This document shows positions 1-9,060 of a stretch of DNA of 24,369 nt, piece after piece. The stretch spans positions 98,030-122,398 of the forward strand of contig DHWX01000029.1 in assembly GCA_002413395.1 (NCBI GenBank), read 5' to 3'. The position numbers and the translations under genes are program-made. Each line of letters starts with the position of its first letter. Within the stretch, counting starts at the first letter, position 1. Source of the stretch: Polaromonas sp. UBA5171 (GTDB taxonomy: Bacteria > Pseudomonadota > Gammaproteobacteria > Burkholderiales > Burkholderiaceae_C). The notes under the pieces were generated by a model that was not told the DNA's origin, did no database searches, and was given only the letters and a program-made list of their open reading frames with translations.

Positions 1-372
<372 letters not shown>

Positions 373-545
373 AAACCCTCGATCAAGCCCCGCTAAAATT
401 AAGGGCAACCTGACAGGATACGACATTCGGACGAAAATGAGAATTACAAGGCCTCAATCGCCTGATTGAACACATCCCTCACGGCAGGAAGGCCGGGCCA
501 ACCCGCCTGGATTCACATGATTTTTTTATTTTTCGAGGATTTCCC

Positions 546-1742
546 ATGTCTTTGTTTACCGCTGTCGAAATGGCCCCGCGTGACCCGATTCTGGGTCTGA
601 ACGAACAGTTTAATGCCGACACCAATCCCGCCAAAGTCAACCTGGGCGTAGGCGTGTACTACGACGACAACGGCAAGCTGCCCCTGCTGGAATGCGTGCA
701 AGCCGCTGAAAAACAGATGATGGAAACCCCCAAGGCGCGCGGCTACCTGCCAATTGATGGTATTGCCGCTTACGACTCCGCCGTCAAAGGCCTGGTGTTT
801 GGCACCGACAGCGAACCCGTCAAATCCGGCCGGGTCGCGACTGTGCAAGCCATTGGCGGCACGGGTGGCCTCAAAGTGGGCGCCGATTTCCTCAAACACC
901 TGAACCCTGCAGCCACGGTGCTGATCAGCGACCCCAGCTGGGAAAACCATCGCGCCTTGTTCACCAACGCGGGTTTCACTGTTGAAAGCTATCCGTATTA
1001 CGACGCGACCAGTCGCGGCATCAATTTCACGGGCATGCTGGCGGCGTTGAATAGCGCGGCTGCCGGCACTATCGTGGTCCTACATGCCTGCTGCCACAAC
1101 CCGACTGGCTATGACATTAACGCCGCGCAGTGGAATGAAGTGATTGCAGCAGTTAAAGCCAACCATCTGGTGCCCTTCCTCGACATGGCCTACCAAGGGT
1201 TCGGCTATGGCCTTGCCGAAGACGGCGCGGTCATCGGCAAGTTTGTGGCGGCAGGCTTGAGCTTTTTTGTCTCCACTTCTTTTTCCAAGAGCTTCAGCCT
1301 CTATGGTGAGCGCGTCGGTGCCCTGAGCGTGCTCTGCGCCACCAAAGAAGAAGCTGATCGCGTGCTGAGCCAGCTCAAGATAGTGATCCGCACCAACTAC
1401 AGCAACCCGCCCACCCACGGCGGCGCCATCGTGGCCATGGTGCTGGGTACGCCCACGCTACGGGCACTGTGGGAAAAAGAGCTGGGCGCGATGCGGACAC
1501 GCATCAAGGCCATGCGCCAAAAGCTGGTCGATGGCCTGAAGGCGGCAGGCGTGAAACAGGACATGAGTTTCATCACCAGCCAGATCGGCATGTTCAGCTA
1601 CTCGGGCCTGAGCAAAGACCAGATGGTGCGCCTGCGCAACGAATTTGGCATTTATGGCACCGACACCGGCCGCATGTGCGTAGCAGCACTCAACAGCAAA
1701 AACATTGGCTATGTTTGCGCATCCATTGCCAAGGTCTTGTAA
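546..1742 (+). CDS. Class I aminotransferase (aspartate / aromatic amino acid aminotransferase, AspC/TyrB type)
   Basis: A PLP-dependent fold-type I enzyme of 398 aa, the usual AspC/TyrB length, transferring amino groups between aspartate or aromatic amino acids and 2-oxoglutarate. It has the subgroup-Ia N-terminus (VNLGVGVYYDDNGKLPLL), HNPTG at 184-188, the PLP-pyridine Asp213 in FLDMAYQGF, the Schiff-base Lys248 in STSFSKSFSLYGERVGAL, phosphate-binding Arg256, and the C-terminal substrate-side-chain region near GMFSYSGL. The start is set by GAGGA about 6 nt before ATG 546. It faces away from uvrB and converges on the ygiD-like gene. Sequence alone does not decide between aspartate and aromatic preference, so I give no symbol. 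Confidence 0.95.
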   Translation: MSLFTAVEMAPRDPILGLNEQFNADTNPAKVNLGVGVYYDDNGKLPLLECVQAAEKQMMETPKARGYLPIDGIAAYDSAVKGLVFGTDSEPVKSGRVATVQAIGGTGGLKVGADFLKHLNPAATVLISDPSWENHRALFTNAGFTVESYPYYDATSRGINFTGMLAALNSAAAGTIVVLHACCHNPTGYDINAAQWNEVIAAVKANHLVPFLDMAYQGFGYGLAEDGAVIGKFVAAGLSFFVSTSFSKSFSLYGERVGALSVLCATKEEADRVLSQLKIVIRTNYSNPPTHGGAIVAMVLGTPTLRALWEKELGAMRTRIKAMRQKLVDGLKAAGVKQDMSFITSQIGMFSYSGLSKDQMVRLRNEFGIYGTDTGRMCVAALNSKNIGYVCASIAKVL

Positions 1743-1778
1743 GACCCGCCAGCACAGGTCAGACCCGAAGAAGCGCTC

Positions 1779-2570
1779 TCAACCCCACACTGCGGAACGC
1801 ATGGAAATCGAGCCAGCCTGAAAACTGGTATTGAAAAACCGCATGGGTTCCCGGGCCTCCGCTGCGCCAGCTGCATACAGCAGCGGTAAATAGTGCTCGT
1901 GGGTCGGGTGCGCCATTTTGGCCACCTGCCCCAGTTTCTGGAAATTTTGCAAGGCGTCCAGATTGCCCTGCTGCAGGTAACCAGCTATGGTCTGGTCAAA
2001 CTCCAGCGCCCAGTCGTAAGCCTGGTTGCCCGAAGCGCCGCGCTGCATCTGGCGCAAATTGTGCACAAGATTGCCGCTGCCCACGATCAGTACACCCCGA
2101 CCGCGCAAGTCTTTGAGTTGCCTGGCCAGGGCGTAGTGCTCGTCGGGCGCACGGCCGTAGTCCATGCTGAGCTGGATCACCGGGATGTCCGCCTCGGGAA
2201 ACATGGGCTTTAGCACCGACCAGGCGCCGTGGTCCAGCCCCCACTGCGTCAGATCCAGCCCCAGCGGCGCGGAACCGCGTTGCCTGACCATCCTGGCGAT
2301 GACCTGCGCGGCTGCCGCATCGCCAGGCGCGGGATACTGTTCATCAAAGAGTTCCTGCGGAAAACCACCAAAATCGTGGATGGTTTTGGGTTGATCCATG
2401 CCGGTGAGCCACCAGCCTTCAGTGAGCCAATGGGCCGAGATGCACAAAATAAGCTGCGGTTGGGGCCGCGTTGAAGCAAATTCCGCACCCAGCGCCTGCC
2501 AACTGCGCCGGTATTCGTTGTCGCCAATCGCGTTCATCGGACTGCCATGACCAAGGAACAGCACCGGCAT
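1779..2570 (-). CDS. ygiD: 4,5-DOPA extradiol dioxygenase-like protein (YgiD/LigB class III family)
   Basis: A class III extradiol ring-cleavage dioxygenase of the YgiD type, which opens the catechol ring of DOPA-like substrates using a His-bound metal. The protein begins MPVLFLGHGSPMNAI with a metal-ligand His at residue 8. It continues with CISAHWL, IHDFGGFPQELFDEQYPAPG, LDHGAWSVLKPMFP (ligand His) and VGSGNLVHNLR, and ends EHYLPLLYAAGAAE...MRFFNTSF, matching E. coli YgiD from end to end. With ATG 2570 it is 263 aa. The frame stays open up to a TTG at 2630, and E. coli YgiD has a few residues before MP, so the true start may be slightly upstream. ATG 2634 is in another frame and stops after 10 codons. 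The physiological substrate is not known. Confidence 0.88.
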   Translation of the reverse strand: MPVLFLGHGSPMNAIGDNEYRRSWQALGAEFASTRPQPQLILCISAHWLTEGWWLTGMDQPKTIHDFGGFPQELFDEQYPAPGDAAAAQVIARMVRQRGSAPLGLDLTQWGLDHGAWSVLKPMFPEADIPVIQLSMDYGRAPDEHYALARQLKDLRGRGVLIVGSGNLVHNLRQMQRGASGNQAYDWALEFDQTIAGYLQQGNLDALQNFQKLGQVAKMAHPTHEHYLPLLYAAGAAEAREPMRFFNTSFQAGSISMRSAVWG

Positions 2571-2713
2571 TCTTTCGGATTTCTGGAGGGATGCGAGCCG
2601 CTCAAAGCACGGCGGAGTCGGCGGCGTCAATCATGGTTTTTCCTTTACGGGTTGCCTGTTAAATCATTACTAGGTAGTCGGCCCTGCAGTCGACATGGTC
2701 AAAGGCTGATATA

Positions 2714-2724
2714 TTGCACTGCAA
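2714..2724. promoter_or_regulatory. Palindrome TTGCACTGCAA upstream of phaZ, candidate PhaR-type operator
   Basis: An 11-bp perfect dyad (TTGCA-C-TGCAA) lies in an AT-rich stretch about 45 nt before the phaZ start, directly upstream of CATAATATA, which could serve as a -10 region. TGC/GCA-rich dyads are known targets of PHB-responsive PhaR regulators in some bacteria, and the downstream gene is a PHB depolymerase. The assignment to PhaR is an inference. Confidence 0.35.
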
Positions 2725-2768
2725 CATAATATACATTGTCTAATACGTACAAAATGAAGGTATGACCC

Positions 2769-4211
2769 ATGTTATACAAAGTCTATGAAACCCAGCGCAG
2801 GCTGATGGAGCCTTTTGTTGACTTTGCCCAAGCAGCGGCAAAACTCCACAGCAACCCGCTGTCTCCACTGGGGCAAAACCCAATGGCCCAGCGCATGGCT
2901 GCCGGCTATAGCCTAATATACCGTCTGGGTAAAGACTATGAAAAGCCGGCCTTTGATATTCAGACAGTCAATGTGGACGGCGTCAGCATCGCGATTCATG
3001 AACGGGTCGAAATTGACAAGCCCTTTTGCGAGTTGCGCCGTTTCAAGCGCCTGACCGATGACCCGGCTACGCTAACCAAACTCAAGGATCAGCCAGCGGT
3101 GCTGATCGTTGCGCCTTTATCGGGCCACTACGCCACCTTGCTACGTGACACCGTCAAGACCATGCTCACGGACCACAAAGTCTATATCACCGACTGGAAA
3201 AATGCGCGCAATGTGCCGCTGTCCGACGGCCCCTTCCACCTTGACGACTACGTCAACTATATACAGGAGTTCATCCGGCACCTGCAATCAAAGTATGGGA
3301 ACTGCCACGTCATCAGTGTGTGCCAGCCGACAGTGCCAGTGTTTGCCGCCATCTCGCTGATGGCCTCGCGCGGGGAAACCACGCCGCTGTCCATGATCAT
3401 GATGGGCGGGCCCATCGATGCCCGCAAGTCGCCAACAGCTGTCAACAATCTAGCCATGAATAAAAGCTACGAGTGGTTCGAAAACAATGTCATCTTCCGT
3501 GTGCCAAACAGTTTCCCGGGTGCAGGCCGTCGCGTGTACCCCGGTTTCTTGCAGCACACCGGCTTTGTGGCCATGAACCCCGATCGCCACGCCACCAGCC
3601 ACTATGACTACTTCAAGAACCTGATCAGGGGCGACGACGACGCGACCGAGGCGCACCGGAAGTTTTACGACGAGTACAACGCCGTGCTTGACATGGATGC
3701 CGACTATTACCTCGACACCATCAAGACAGTGTTTCAGAAACACCAGCTCATAGACGGCACCTGGGACGTGAAGTCGGCCACAGGCGAATCCGAGCGCGTC
3801 AAGCCAGGCGACATCAAGACCACGGCCGTGATGACGGTCGAGGGCGAGCTCGACGATATTTCAGGTTCCGGCCAGACCCATGCGGCACTCGCCATGTGCA
3901 GCGGTGTGCCAGCCAGTCAGAAAAAACACCTGGAAGCCAAAGGTGCCGGCCACTACGGTATTTTCAGTGGTCGCCGCTGGCGCGATGTGGTTTACCCAGC
4001 CGTCAGCGCCTTTATTCGTGAACACCATCAGGTTTTGACCCCGGCAAATCTGGCAACCAAAGCCAGCAAAAAAATAGCCTCATCGGCTTTCCGCACGGTT
4101 GCGAAAACAGCGATGAAACCCGTGACAAAAGCAGCCACGAAGGCCACCGTACCAGCCAGCGCACGATCAGGCAGCAAGGCAGCCACCGGAAAGACCCCGC
4201 GCAGCAAGTAA
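2769..4211 (+). CDS. phaZ: Intracellular polyhydroxybutyrate depolymerase with a Lys/Ala-rich C-terminal tail
   Basis: An intracellular PHB depolymerase of the PhaZa1 type, an alpha/beta hydrolase that mobilises native PHB granules in the cytoplasm. It has the family N-terminus (MLYKVYETQRRLMEPF), VLIVAPLSGHYATLLRDTVKTML, the nucleophile Cys185 in ISVCQPTVPV (this family uses Cys, not Ser), an acidic triad residue around 358 in MTVEGELDDISGSGQTHAAL, and a His near 393 in GAGHYGIFSGRRWRDVVYP. The start has GAAGG 8 nt upstream. At 480 aa it is about 60 longer than the Cupriavidus enzyme as I recall it. The extra tail after about residue 428 is rich in Lys, Ala, Thr and Pro, like histone-H1-like or granule/DNA-binding tails. 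A candidate operator lies upstream. Confidence 0.93.
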   Translation: MLYKVYETQRRLMEPFVDFAQAAAKLHSNPLSPLGQNPMAQRMAAGYSLIYRLGKDYEKPAFDIQTVNVDGVSIAIHERVEIDKPFCELRRFKRLTDDPATLTKLKDQPAVLIVAPLSGHYATLLRDTVKTMLTDHKVYITDWKNARNVPLSDGPFHLDDYVNYIQEFIRHLQSKYGNCHVISVCQPTVPVFAAISLMASRGETTPLSMIMMGGPIDARKSPTAVNNLAMNKSYEWFENNVIFRVPNSFPGAGRRVYPGFLQHTGFVAMNPDRHATSHYDYFKNLIRGDDDATEAHRKFYDEYNAVLDMDADYYLDTIKTVFQKHQLIDGTWDVKSATGESERVKPGDIKTTAVMTVEGELDDISGSGQTHAALAMCSGVPASQKKHLEAKGAGHYGIFSGRRWRDVVYPAVSAFIREHHQVLTPANLATKASKKIASSAFRTVAKTAMKPVTKAATKATVPASARSGSKAATGKTPRSK

Positions 4212-4224
4212 CTTGAGGTGCTGC

Positions 4225-4923
4225 GTGCACTACGAGACGGACAATAGTCGGGTGACCTCACGCACCGGCAATACCCTTTTCGAGCGCATCCACGCCGCGC
4301 TGCCGCAAACCCAGTGCACCCGCTGCGGTTACCCCGACTGCGCCGCCTACGCACGGGCTCTCGTCGCAGACAACGCCGCCATCAACCAGTGCCCGCCAGG
4401 CGGTGCTGAAGGTGTGCAGCGCCTCGCCGCCATCACCGGCCTGCCCGCACTATCCCTGAACCCTGCCAACGGCAGCGAAGGTCCGCGTATGCTGGCCGTC
4501 ATCGACGAAGCCTGGTGCATTGGCTGCACCCTCTGCATCAAGGCCTGCCCGACAGACGCCATATTGGGCAGTCACAAAATGATGCATACCGTGATCGATG
4601 CCTACTGCACCGGGTGCGAGTTGTGCGTGCCGGTCTGCCCGGTTGATTGCATCAGCCTGAAAAACGTAACGGGCACACGCACCGGCTGGCGTGCCTGGTC
4701 ACGGCAACAAGCTGACGCGGCACGAAGACGCTATGAATTTCATAGCCATCAGCACCCTGTTGACGCGATGGAAAATACTAAAATATCTGACAAAAAAGCC
4801 GACAGCCAGCGCTCAAAAATCCCGGCCAAACCCGAAACCACCACGAACGCTGCCGGTCTCAGGCATGCGGTGATTGAAGCCGCGTTGACCCGCGCACGGG
4901 AGCAACGTGAGAAAAAGACATAG
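4225..4923 (+). CDS. rnfB: RnfB-like electron-transport ferredoxin (three [4Fe-4S] motifs), stand-alone
   Basis: An iron-sulfur protein of the RnfB family. An N-terminal Fe-S domain (ALPQTQCTRCGYPDCAAYARAL...QCPPGG) is followed by two ferredoxin motifs, CIGCTLCIKACP and CTGCELCVPVCP, so three [4Fe-4S] clusters are expected. No membrane segment precedes the first Cys motif and no rnfA/C/D/G/E genes are nearby, as is common for the beta-proteobacterial version. It is probably a soluble electron carrier of unknown partner. GTG 4225 is preferred because GAGG sits 6 nt upstream; a TTG at 4213 is also in frame. The tail after about residue 165 is low-complexity and charged, and includes codons made from a 17-nt palindrome at 4730-4746. 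It converges on the epimerase gene 40 nt away. Confidence 0.88.
   Translation: MHYETDNSRVTSRTGNTLFERIHAALPQTQCTRCGYPDCAAYARALVADNAAINQCPPGGAEGVQRLAAITGLPALSLNPANGSEGPRMLAVIDEAWCIGCTLCIKACPTDAILGSHKMMHTVIDAYCTGCELCVPVCPVDCISLKNVTGTRTGWRAWSRQQADAARRRYEFHSHQHPVDAMENTKISDKKADSQRSKIPAKPETTTNAAGLRHAVIEAALTRAREQREKKT
4730..4746. repeat. Short palindrome GCTATGAA-T-TTCATAGC inside the rnfB tail (dispersed comamonad-type repeat)
   Basis: Perfect 8-bp arms around one base. The following bases (AGCCATCAGCACCC...GTTGACGCGATGG) resemble, from memory, the rest of a dispersed repeat frequent in Comamonadaceae. The palindrome is read through in frame as part of the RnfB tail. Related sequence is seen at 5851-5867 and 9061-9079. 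Confidence 0.45.
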
Positions 4924-4963
4924 ACCCAAAAATCGGGGAACCGGCAGTAGGCACGCCGTCCGC

Positions 4964-5443
4964 TCAGTCGCACTCCAGGCTAGAAAAAGCCCGGATCACC
5001 TCGGGGGGCGCCTGCACCATTTCAATCAGCACACCTTCGCCGGACACCGAAAATTCCGCGTTGGCTTTTGGATGCAGGAAACAGATGTCAAACCCAGCCG
5101 CCCCCTTGCGGATGCCGCCCGGCGCAAAGCGCACGCCCTGCGCAGCCAACCATTGCACCGCGTTTGGCAAATCATCGATCCACAGTCCCACATGATTCAG
5201 CGGAGTGGCATGCACGGCCGGTTTTTTGTCCGCGTCCAGCGGCTGCATCAGATCGACCTCGACCTTGAACGGCCCACTGCCCATCGCGCAAATGTCTTCG
5301 TCGACGTTTTCGCGTTCACTGACAAAATTTCCCGTAACCTGAAGACCCAGCAGATCCACCCACAGAGCGCGAAGACGCTCCTTGCTGGCTCCGCCAATGG
5401 CTATCTGCTGGATGCCCAATACCTTGAACGGTCGGCTCGTCAT
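4964..5443 (-). CDS. VOC-fold protein, probable methylmalonyl-CoA epimerase
   Basis: A vicinal-oxygen-chelate (glyoxalase/epimerase) protein of 159 aa with two beta-alpha-beta-beta-beta modules. It is the last gene of the propionyl-CoA operon, and its ATG overlaps the pccA stop by 4 nt (ATGA). The operon otherwise lacks the epimerase that converts (S)- to (R)-methylmalonyl-CoA between carboxylase and mutase, so this role is the likeliest. By eye, the metal sites of known epimerases (His, Gln, His, Glu) align with Gln13 (IQQIAIGG), Gln67 (LMQPL), His84 (NHVGLW) and Glu141 (VLIEMV). The first His is therefore replaced by Gln, a non-canonical ligand set. It could instead be a lactoylglutathione-lyase-like protein with another substrate. 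Confidence 0.75.
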   Translation of the reverse strand: MTSRPFKVLGIQQIAIGGASKERLRALWVDLLGLQVTGNFVSERENVDEDICAMGSGPFKVEVDLMQPLDADKKPAVHATPLNHVGLWIDDLPNAVQWLAAQGVRFAPGGIRKGAAGFDICFLHPKANAEFSVSGEGVLIEMVQAPPEVIRAFSSLECD

Positions 5444-7488
5444 ACAAACTCCACAATCGGCTGATCCACGCTGAGCGACTCGCCCGTGGCGGCCAGCACT
5501 TTCCCCACCACGCCATCGGCCGCGGCAAACAGCACATTTTCCATCTTCATGGCTTCAATCACTGCGACACGTTCACCCGCCAAAACCTTTTGCCCGGGCT
5601 GAACCGCCACTTCAACCAGCAAGCCAGGCATCGGCGAGAGCACAAAGCGGCTCATGTCCGGCGGTGCCTTGTAGGGCATCAGGGCATGGAGTCCGGCGGC
5701 GCGTGGCGACAGCACCAACGCGTCAAGCCGTGTGCCGTTGTGAATGATGCGAATGGCCAGCGGATTCCTGCCCACGCCTCGTTCAACCTGGGCGGCAAAA
5801 GGCTGCCCATTAACGGTGCCGCGAATACGGGCGCCACCCAAGTGCCAGGCGCTGCATATTTCATAGCTTTTGCCACCCGTATCGACGGCGCTTGAGCCTG
5901 ACTGCGCCTGATAATCCCGCACCACCGCCGGATACGATTTGTTCTGCCCGCCCGCACCCAGACCAACCACCACAAACTCTCCCCCCACCGTCACGCCATG
6001 ACCTGGTAGCTGGCCGCTGATGCCGACGCGGCGACCCAGTATTCGGCGATTCACGTAGGCCGCCAGCGCCACCAGGAAGTCGGTGTCGTCATGCGGCACA
6101 TCTTCGGCGCGAAAACCCTTGGCGTAGTTCTCTGCAATAAAACCGGTATTGAAGTCACCCGCCACGAATTTGGGATGAGCCAGCAAGGCCGCCTGAAACG
6201 GGATGTTGCTGCTGATACCACGAATCACGAAACAGTTCAGCGCCTCGCGCATCTTGGCAATCGCCTCATTGCGGTCCTTGCCATGCACAATCAGTTTGGC
6301 AATCATGGAGTCGTAATACATCGGAATTTCACCGCCATCCTGCACGCCGGTATCGACCCGCACGCCAAAGAGTTGCTCGGTATCGGCCGCCCACATGGTT
6401 TCCCTGGGCGGCTGAAAGCGCACCAGTCGGCCGGTGGAGGGCAAAAAGCTGCGGAAAGGGTCTTCAGCGTTGATCCGGCATTCAATCGCCCAGCCTTGAC
6501 GCTTGACATCCGCCTGCGTGAGCGGCAATTTTTCTCCAGCCGCCACCCGAATCATCAACTCCACCAAATCCAGCCCGGTGATGCACTCGGTCACCGGGTG
6601 CTCGACCTGCAGGCGCGTGTTCATTTCCAGAAAGTAAAAACTCTGGTCTTTGCCAACCACAAACTCCACGGTACCAGCGCTTTGGTACTTCACGGCTTTG
6701 GCCAGCAGCACGGCCTGCTCGCCCATGGCCTTGCGCGTGACCTCACTAATGAAAGGTGACGGTGCCTCTTCAATCACCTTCTGGTGGCGGCGCTGAATCG
6801 AGCACTCGCGCTCGTTGAGATAAACCACGTTGCCGTGGCTGTCGCCGATCAACTGGATTTCAATGTGACGCGGCTCCTCAACATACTTTTCGACAAACAC
6901 GCGGTCATCGCCAAAACTGCTGCGCGCCTCGTTGCGGCAACTGGTGAAACCCTCGAACGCTTCCTTGTCATTGAAGGCGACGCGCAGACCCTTGCCGCCG
7001 CCGCCCGCACTGGCCTTGATCATCACCGGGTAGCCAATGTCCTGGGCAATTTCCACCGCGCGCTCCGCGCTTTCAATTGCATCATTCACGCCTGGAATGC
7101 AATTCACCCCAGCCGCTCCGGCGAGCTTTTTGGATTCAATCTTGTCGCCCATCGCCGCGATGGAATAGTGCTTGGGACCGATGAAGGTAATACCCTCTTC
7201 TTCCACGCGCTTGGCAAAACCCGCGTTCTCGCTCAGAAAGCCGTAGCCGGGGTGCACCGCCTGCGCGCCGGTCTGCTTGCAGGCCGCGATGATTTTGTCG
7301 GCCTGCAGATAACTGTCGCGGCTGGGCGCCGGACCGATGTTGACCGCTTCATCGGCCAGCGCCACATGGCGCGCATCCTTGTCGGCATCGGAATACACGG
7401 CAACCGTCTTGATACCCATTTTGCGGGCCGTGAGCATGACGCGGCAGGCAATTTCACCGCGGTTGGCGATCAGAATTTTTGTAAACAT
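5440..7488 (-). CDS. pccA: Propionyl/acetyl-CoA carboxylase alpha subunit (biotin carboxylase + biotin carrier)
   Basis: The biotin-containing subunit of propionyl-CoA carboxylase, which charges biotin with bicarbonate and ATP for transfer to propionyl-CoA by the beta subunit at 7508. Order: biotin carboxylase domain (MFTKILIANRGEIACRVMLTARKMG; ATP-grasp glycine loop KASAGGGGKGLRV; FLEMNTRLQVEHPVTECITGLDLVE), a linking BT domain at about 480-610, and a C-terminal carrier domain with EAMKMEN whose biotinylated lysine is Lys648. The 682-aa length is typical. AAGGAAG lies just before ATG 7488. The stretch at 5851-5867, in the BT domain, looks like another copy of the short dispersed repeat. Confidence 0.95.
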   Translation of the reverse strand: MFTKILIANRGEIACRVMLTARKMGIKTVAVYSDADKDARHVALADEAVNIGPAPSRDSYLQADKIIAACKQTGAQAVHPGYGFLSENAGFAKRVEEEGITFIGPKHYSIAAMGDKIESKKLAGAAGVNCIPGVNDAIESAERAVEIAQDIGYPVMIKASAGGGGKGLRVAFNDKEAFEGFTSCRNEARSSFGDDRVFVEKYVEEPRHIEIQLIGDSHGNVVYLNERECSIQRRHQKVIEEAPSPFISEVTRKAMGEQAVLLAKAVKYQSAGTVEFVVGKDQSFYFLEMNTRLQVEHPVTECITGLDLVELMIRVAAGEKLPLTQADVKRQGWAIECRINAEDPFRSFLPSTGRLVRFQPPRETMWAADTEQLFGVRVDTGVQDGGEIPMYYDSMIAKLIVHGKDRNEAIAKMREALNCFVIRGISSNIPFQAALLAHPKFVAGDFNTGFIAENYAKGFRAEDVPHDDTDFLVALAAYVNRRILGRRVGISGQLPGHGVTVGGEFVVVGLGAGGQNKSYPAVVRDYQAQSGSSAVDTGGKSYEICSAWHLGGARIRGTVNGQPFAAQVERGVGRNPLAIRIIHNGTRLDALVLSPRAAGLHALMPYKAPPDMSRFVLSPMPGLLVEVAVQPGQKVLAGERVAVIEAMKMENVLFAAADGVVGKVLAATGESLSVDQPIVEFV
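5851..5867. repeat. Degenerate copy of the short dispersed palindromic repeat within pccA
   Basis: The plus strand reads GCTGCATATTTCATAGC, sharing its last 10 bases (ATTTCATAGC) with the rnfB palindrome at 4730-4746. It encodes SYEICSA in the BT domain on the minus strand. The match is short and could be chance. Confidence 0.25.
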
Positions 7489-7507
7489 GATGGTCTTCCT
7501 TGAACGC

Positions 7508-9040
7508 TCAGAGAGGAATATTGCCGTGCTTGCGCCACGGGTTTTCCAGCTTCTTGTCGCGCAGCATCACCAGCGAACGGCAGATGCGCTTGCGCGTTTC
7601 GTGCGGCAGGATCACGTCGTCAATAAAGCCGCGCGCGCCCGCCACGAACGGGTTGGCAAAGCGGTCTTTGTACTCAGCCTCCCGGGACGCCAGCTTCACT
7701 GGATCCTTGCGGTCTTCGCGGAAGATGATTTCAACCGCGCCCTTGGCGCCCATCACGGCAATTTCGGCGTTGGGCCACGCAAAGTTGACGTCGCCGCGCA
7801 GATGCTTGGAACTCATCACGTCGTAAGCGCCGCCGTAGGCTTTCCGGGTAATGACGGTAATTTTTGGCACGGTGCATTCGGCATAGGCAAAAAGCAGCTT
7901 GGCACCATGCTTGATGATGCCGCCATACTCCTGCGAGGTGCCGGGCATGAAACCGGGCACGTCCACAAAAGTGATCACCGGAATATTGAAAGCATCGCAA
8001 AAGCGCACAAAACGCGCGGCCTTGATGCTGCTCTTGATGTCCAGGCAACCGGCCAGCACCAGTGGCTGGTTGGCAACGATGCCCACGCTCTGCCCTTCCA
8101 TGCGTGCAAAGCCAATGATGATGTTTTTGGCGTATTCCGGCTGGAGCTCGAAAAAATCTCCGTCGTCCACCGTTTTGGCGATCAGCTCCTTCATGTCATA
8201 GGGTTTGTTGGCATTGTCCGGAACCAGCGTGTCCAGGCTCAAGTCCATGCGGCCAGCCGGATCGGCGCTGGGTCGCACCGGCGCTTTTTCGCGGTTGTTC
8301 AGGGGCAGGTAGTTGTACAGCCTGCGCAGCATCAGGAGGGCCTCCACATCGTTTTCAAACGCCAGGTCGGCAACGCCGCTGCGCGTGGTGTGGGTGAGAC
8401 CACCGCCCAGTTCTTCGGCTGTCACTTCCTCGTGCGTCACGGTCTTGACCACTTCGGGACCGGTCACAAACATATACGAACTGTCTTTCACCATGAAGAT
8501 GAAGTCGGTCATGGCCGGCGAATATACCGCACCGCCTGCGCAAGGACCCATGATCATGCTGATTTGCGGGATCACGCCGCTGGCCATCACGTTACGCTGG
8601 AACACATCGGCGTAGCCTCCAAGGGAGGCCACCCCTTCCTGGATGCGCGCGCCGCCGGAGTCATTCAGGCCAATCACCGGCGCGCCAACCTTCATGGCCT
8701 GATCCATGATCTTGCAAATTTTCTCGGCATGCGCTTCGCTGAGCGCGCCGCCAAACACGGTGAAGTCCTGGCTGAAAACAAACACCAGGCGACCGTTAAT
8801 CATGCCGTAGCCAGTGACCACGCCATCGCCCGGGATCTTGTTGTCCTGCATGCCAAAATCGCTGCAGCGGTGCTCGACAAACATGTCCCATTCCTCGAAC
8901 GTTCCCTCGTCGAGCAACAGTTCCAGCCGCTCGCGCGCCGTCAGCTTGCCCTTACCGTGCTGCGCGTCAATGCGCTTTTGACCACCGCCCAGCCGTGCTG
9001 CAGCGCGCTTGTTTTCAAGTTGTTGAAGAATTTCGTGCAT
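7508..9040 (-). CDS. pccB: Propionyl-CoA carboxylase beta subunit (carboxyltransferase)
   Basis: The carboxyltransferase subunit that moves CO2 from carboxybiotin to propionyl-CoA, giving (S)-methylmalonyl-CoA. The 510-aa length and crotonase-like two-domain layout are typical. Visible motifs are KLTARERLELLLDEGTFEE, the N-domain GGALSEAHAEKICKIMDQA and GLNDSGGARIQEGVASLGGYADVF, the oxyanion-hole region MGPCAGGAVYSPAMTDFIFMV, and C-domain VDVPGFMPGTSQEYGGIIKHGAKLLFAYAE and RKAYGGAYDVMSSKHLRGD. It lies 19 nt upstream of pccA and 21 nt downstream of meaB. AGAAGG precedes its ATG. Propionyl-CoA is preferred as substrate because mutase and MeaB are in the same operon. Confidence 0.95.
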   Translation of the reverse strand: MHEILQQLENKRAAARLGGGQKRIDAQHGKGKLTARERLELLLDEGTFEEWDMFVEHRCSDFGMQDNKIPGDGVVTGYGMINGRLVFVFSQDFTVFGGALSEAHAEKICKIMDQAMKVGAPVIGLNDSGGARIQEGVASLGGYADVFQRNVMASGVIPQISMIMGPCAGGAVYSPAMTDFIFMVKDSSYMFVTGPEVVKTVTHEEVTAEELGGGLTHTTRSGVADLAFENDVEALLMLRRLYNYLPLNNREKAPVRPSADPAGRMDLSLDTLVPDNANKPYDMKELIAKTVDDGDFFELQPEYAKNIIIGFARMEGQSVGIVANQPLVLAGCLDIKSSIKAARFVRFCDAFNIPVITFVDVPGFMPGTSQEYGGIIKHGAKLLFAYAECTVPKITVITRKAYGGAYDVMSSKHLRGDVNFAWPNAEIAVMGAKGAVEIIFREDRKDPVKLASREAEYKDRFANPFVAGARGFIDDVILPHETRKRICRSLVMLRDKKLENPWRKHGNIPL

Positions 9041-9060
9041 GGTTCGCCTTCTTTCCGATC

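Noticed and set aside
373..545. LexA box before uvrB
   Set aside because: I found no CTG-N10-CAG dyad in the gap. A short TCAATC/GATTGA inverted repeat is present near 455 but has no known meaning.
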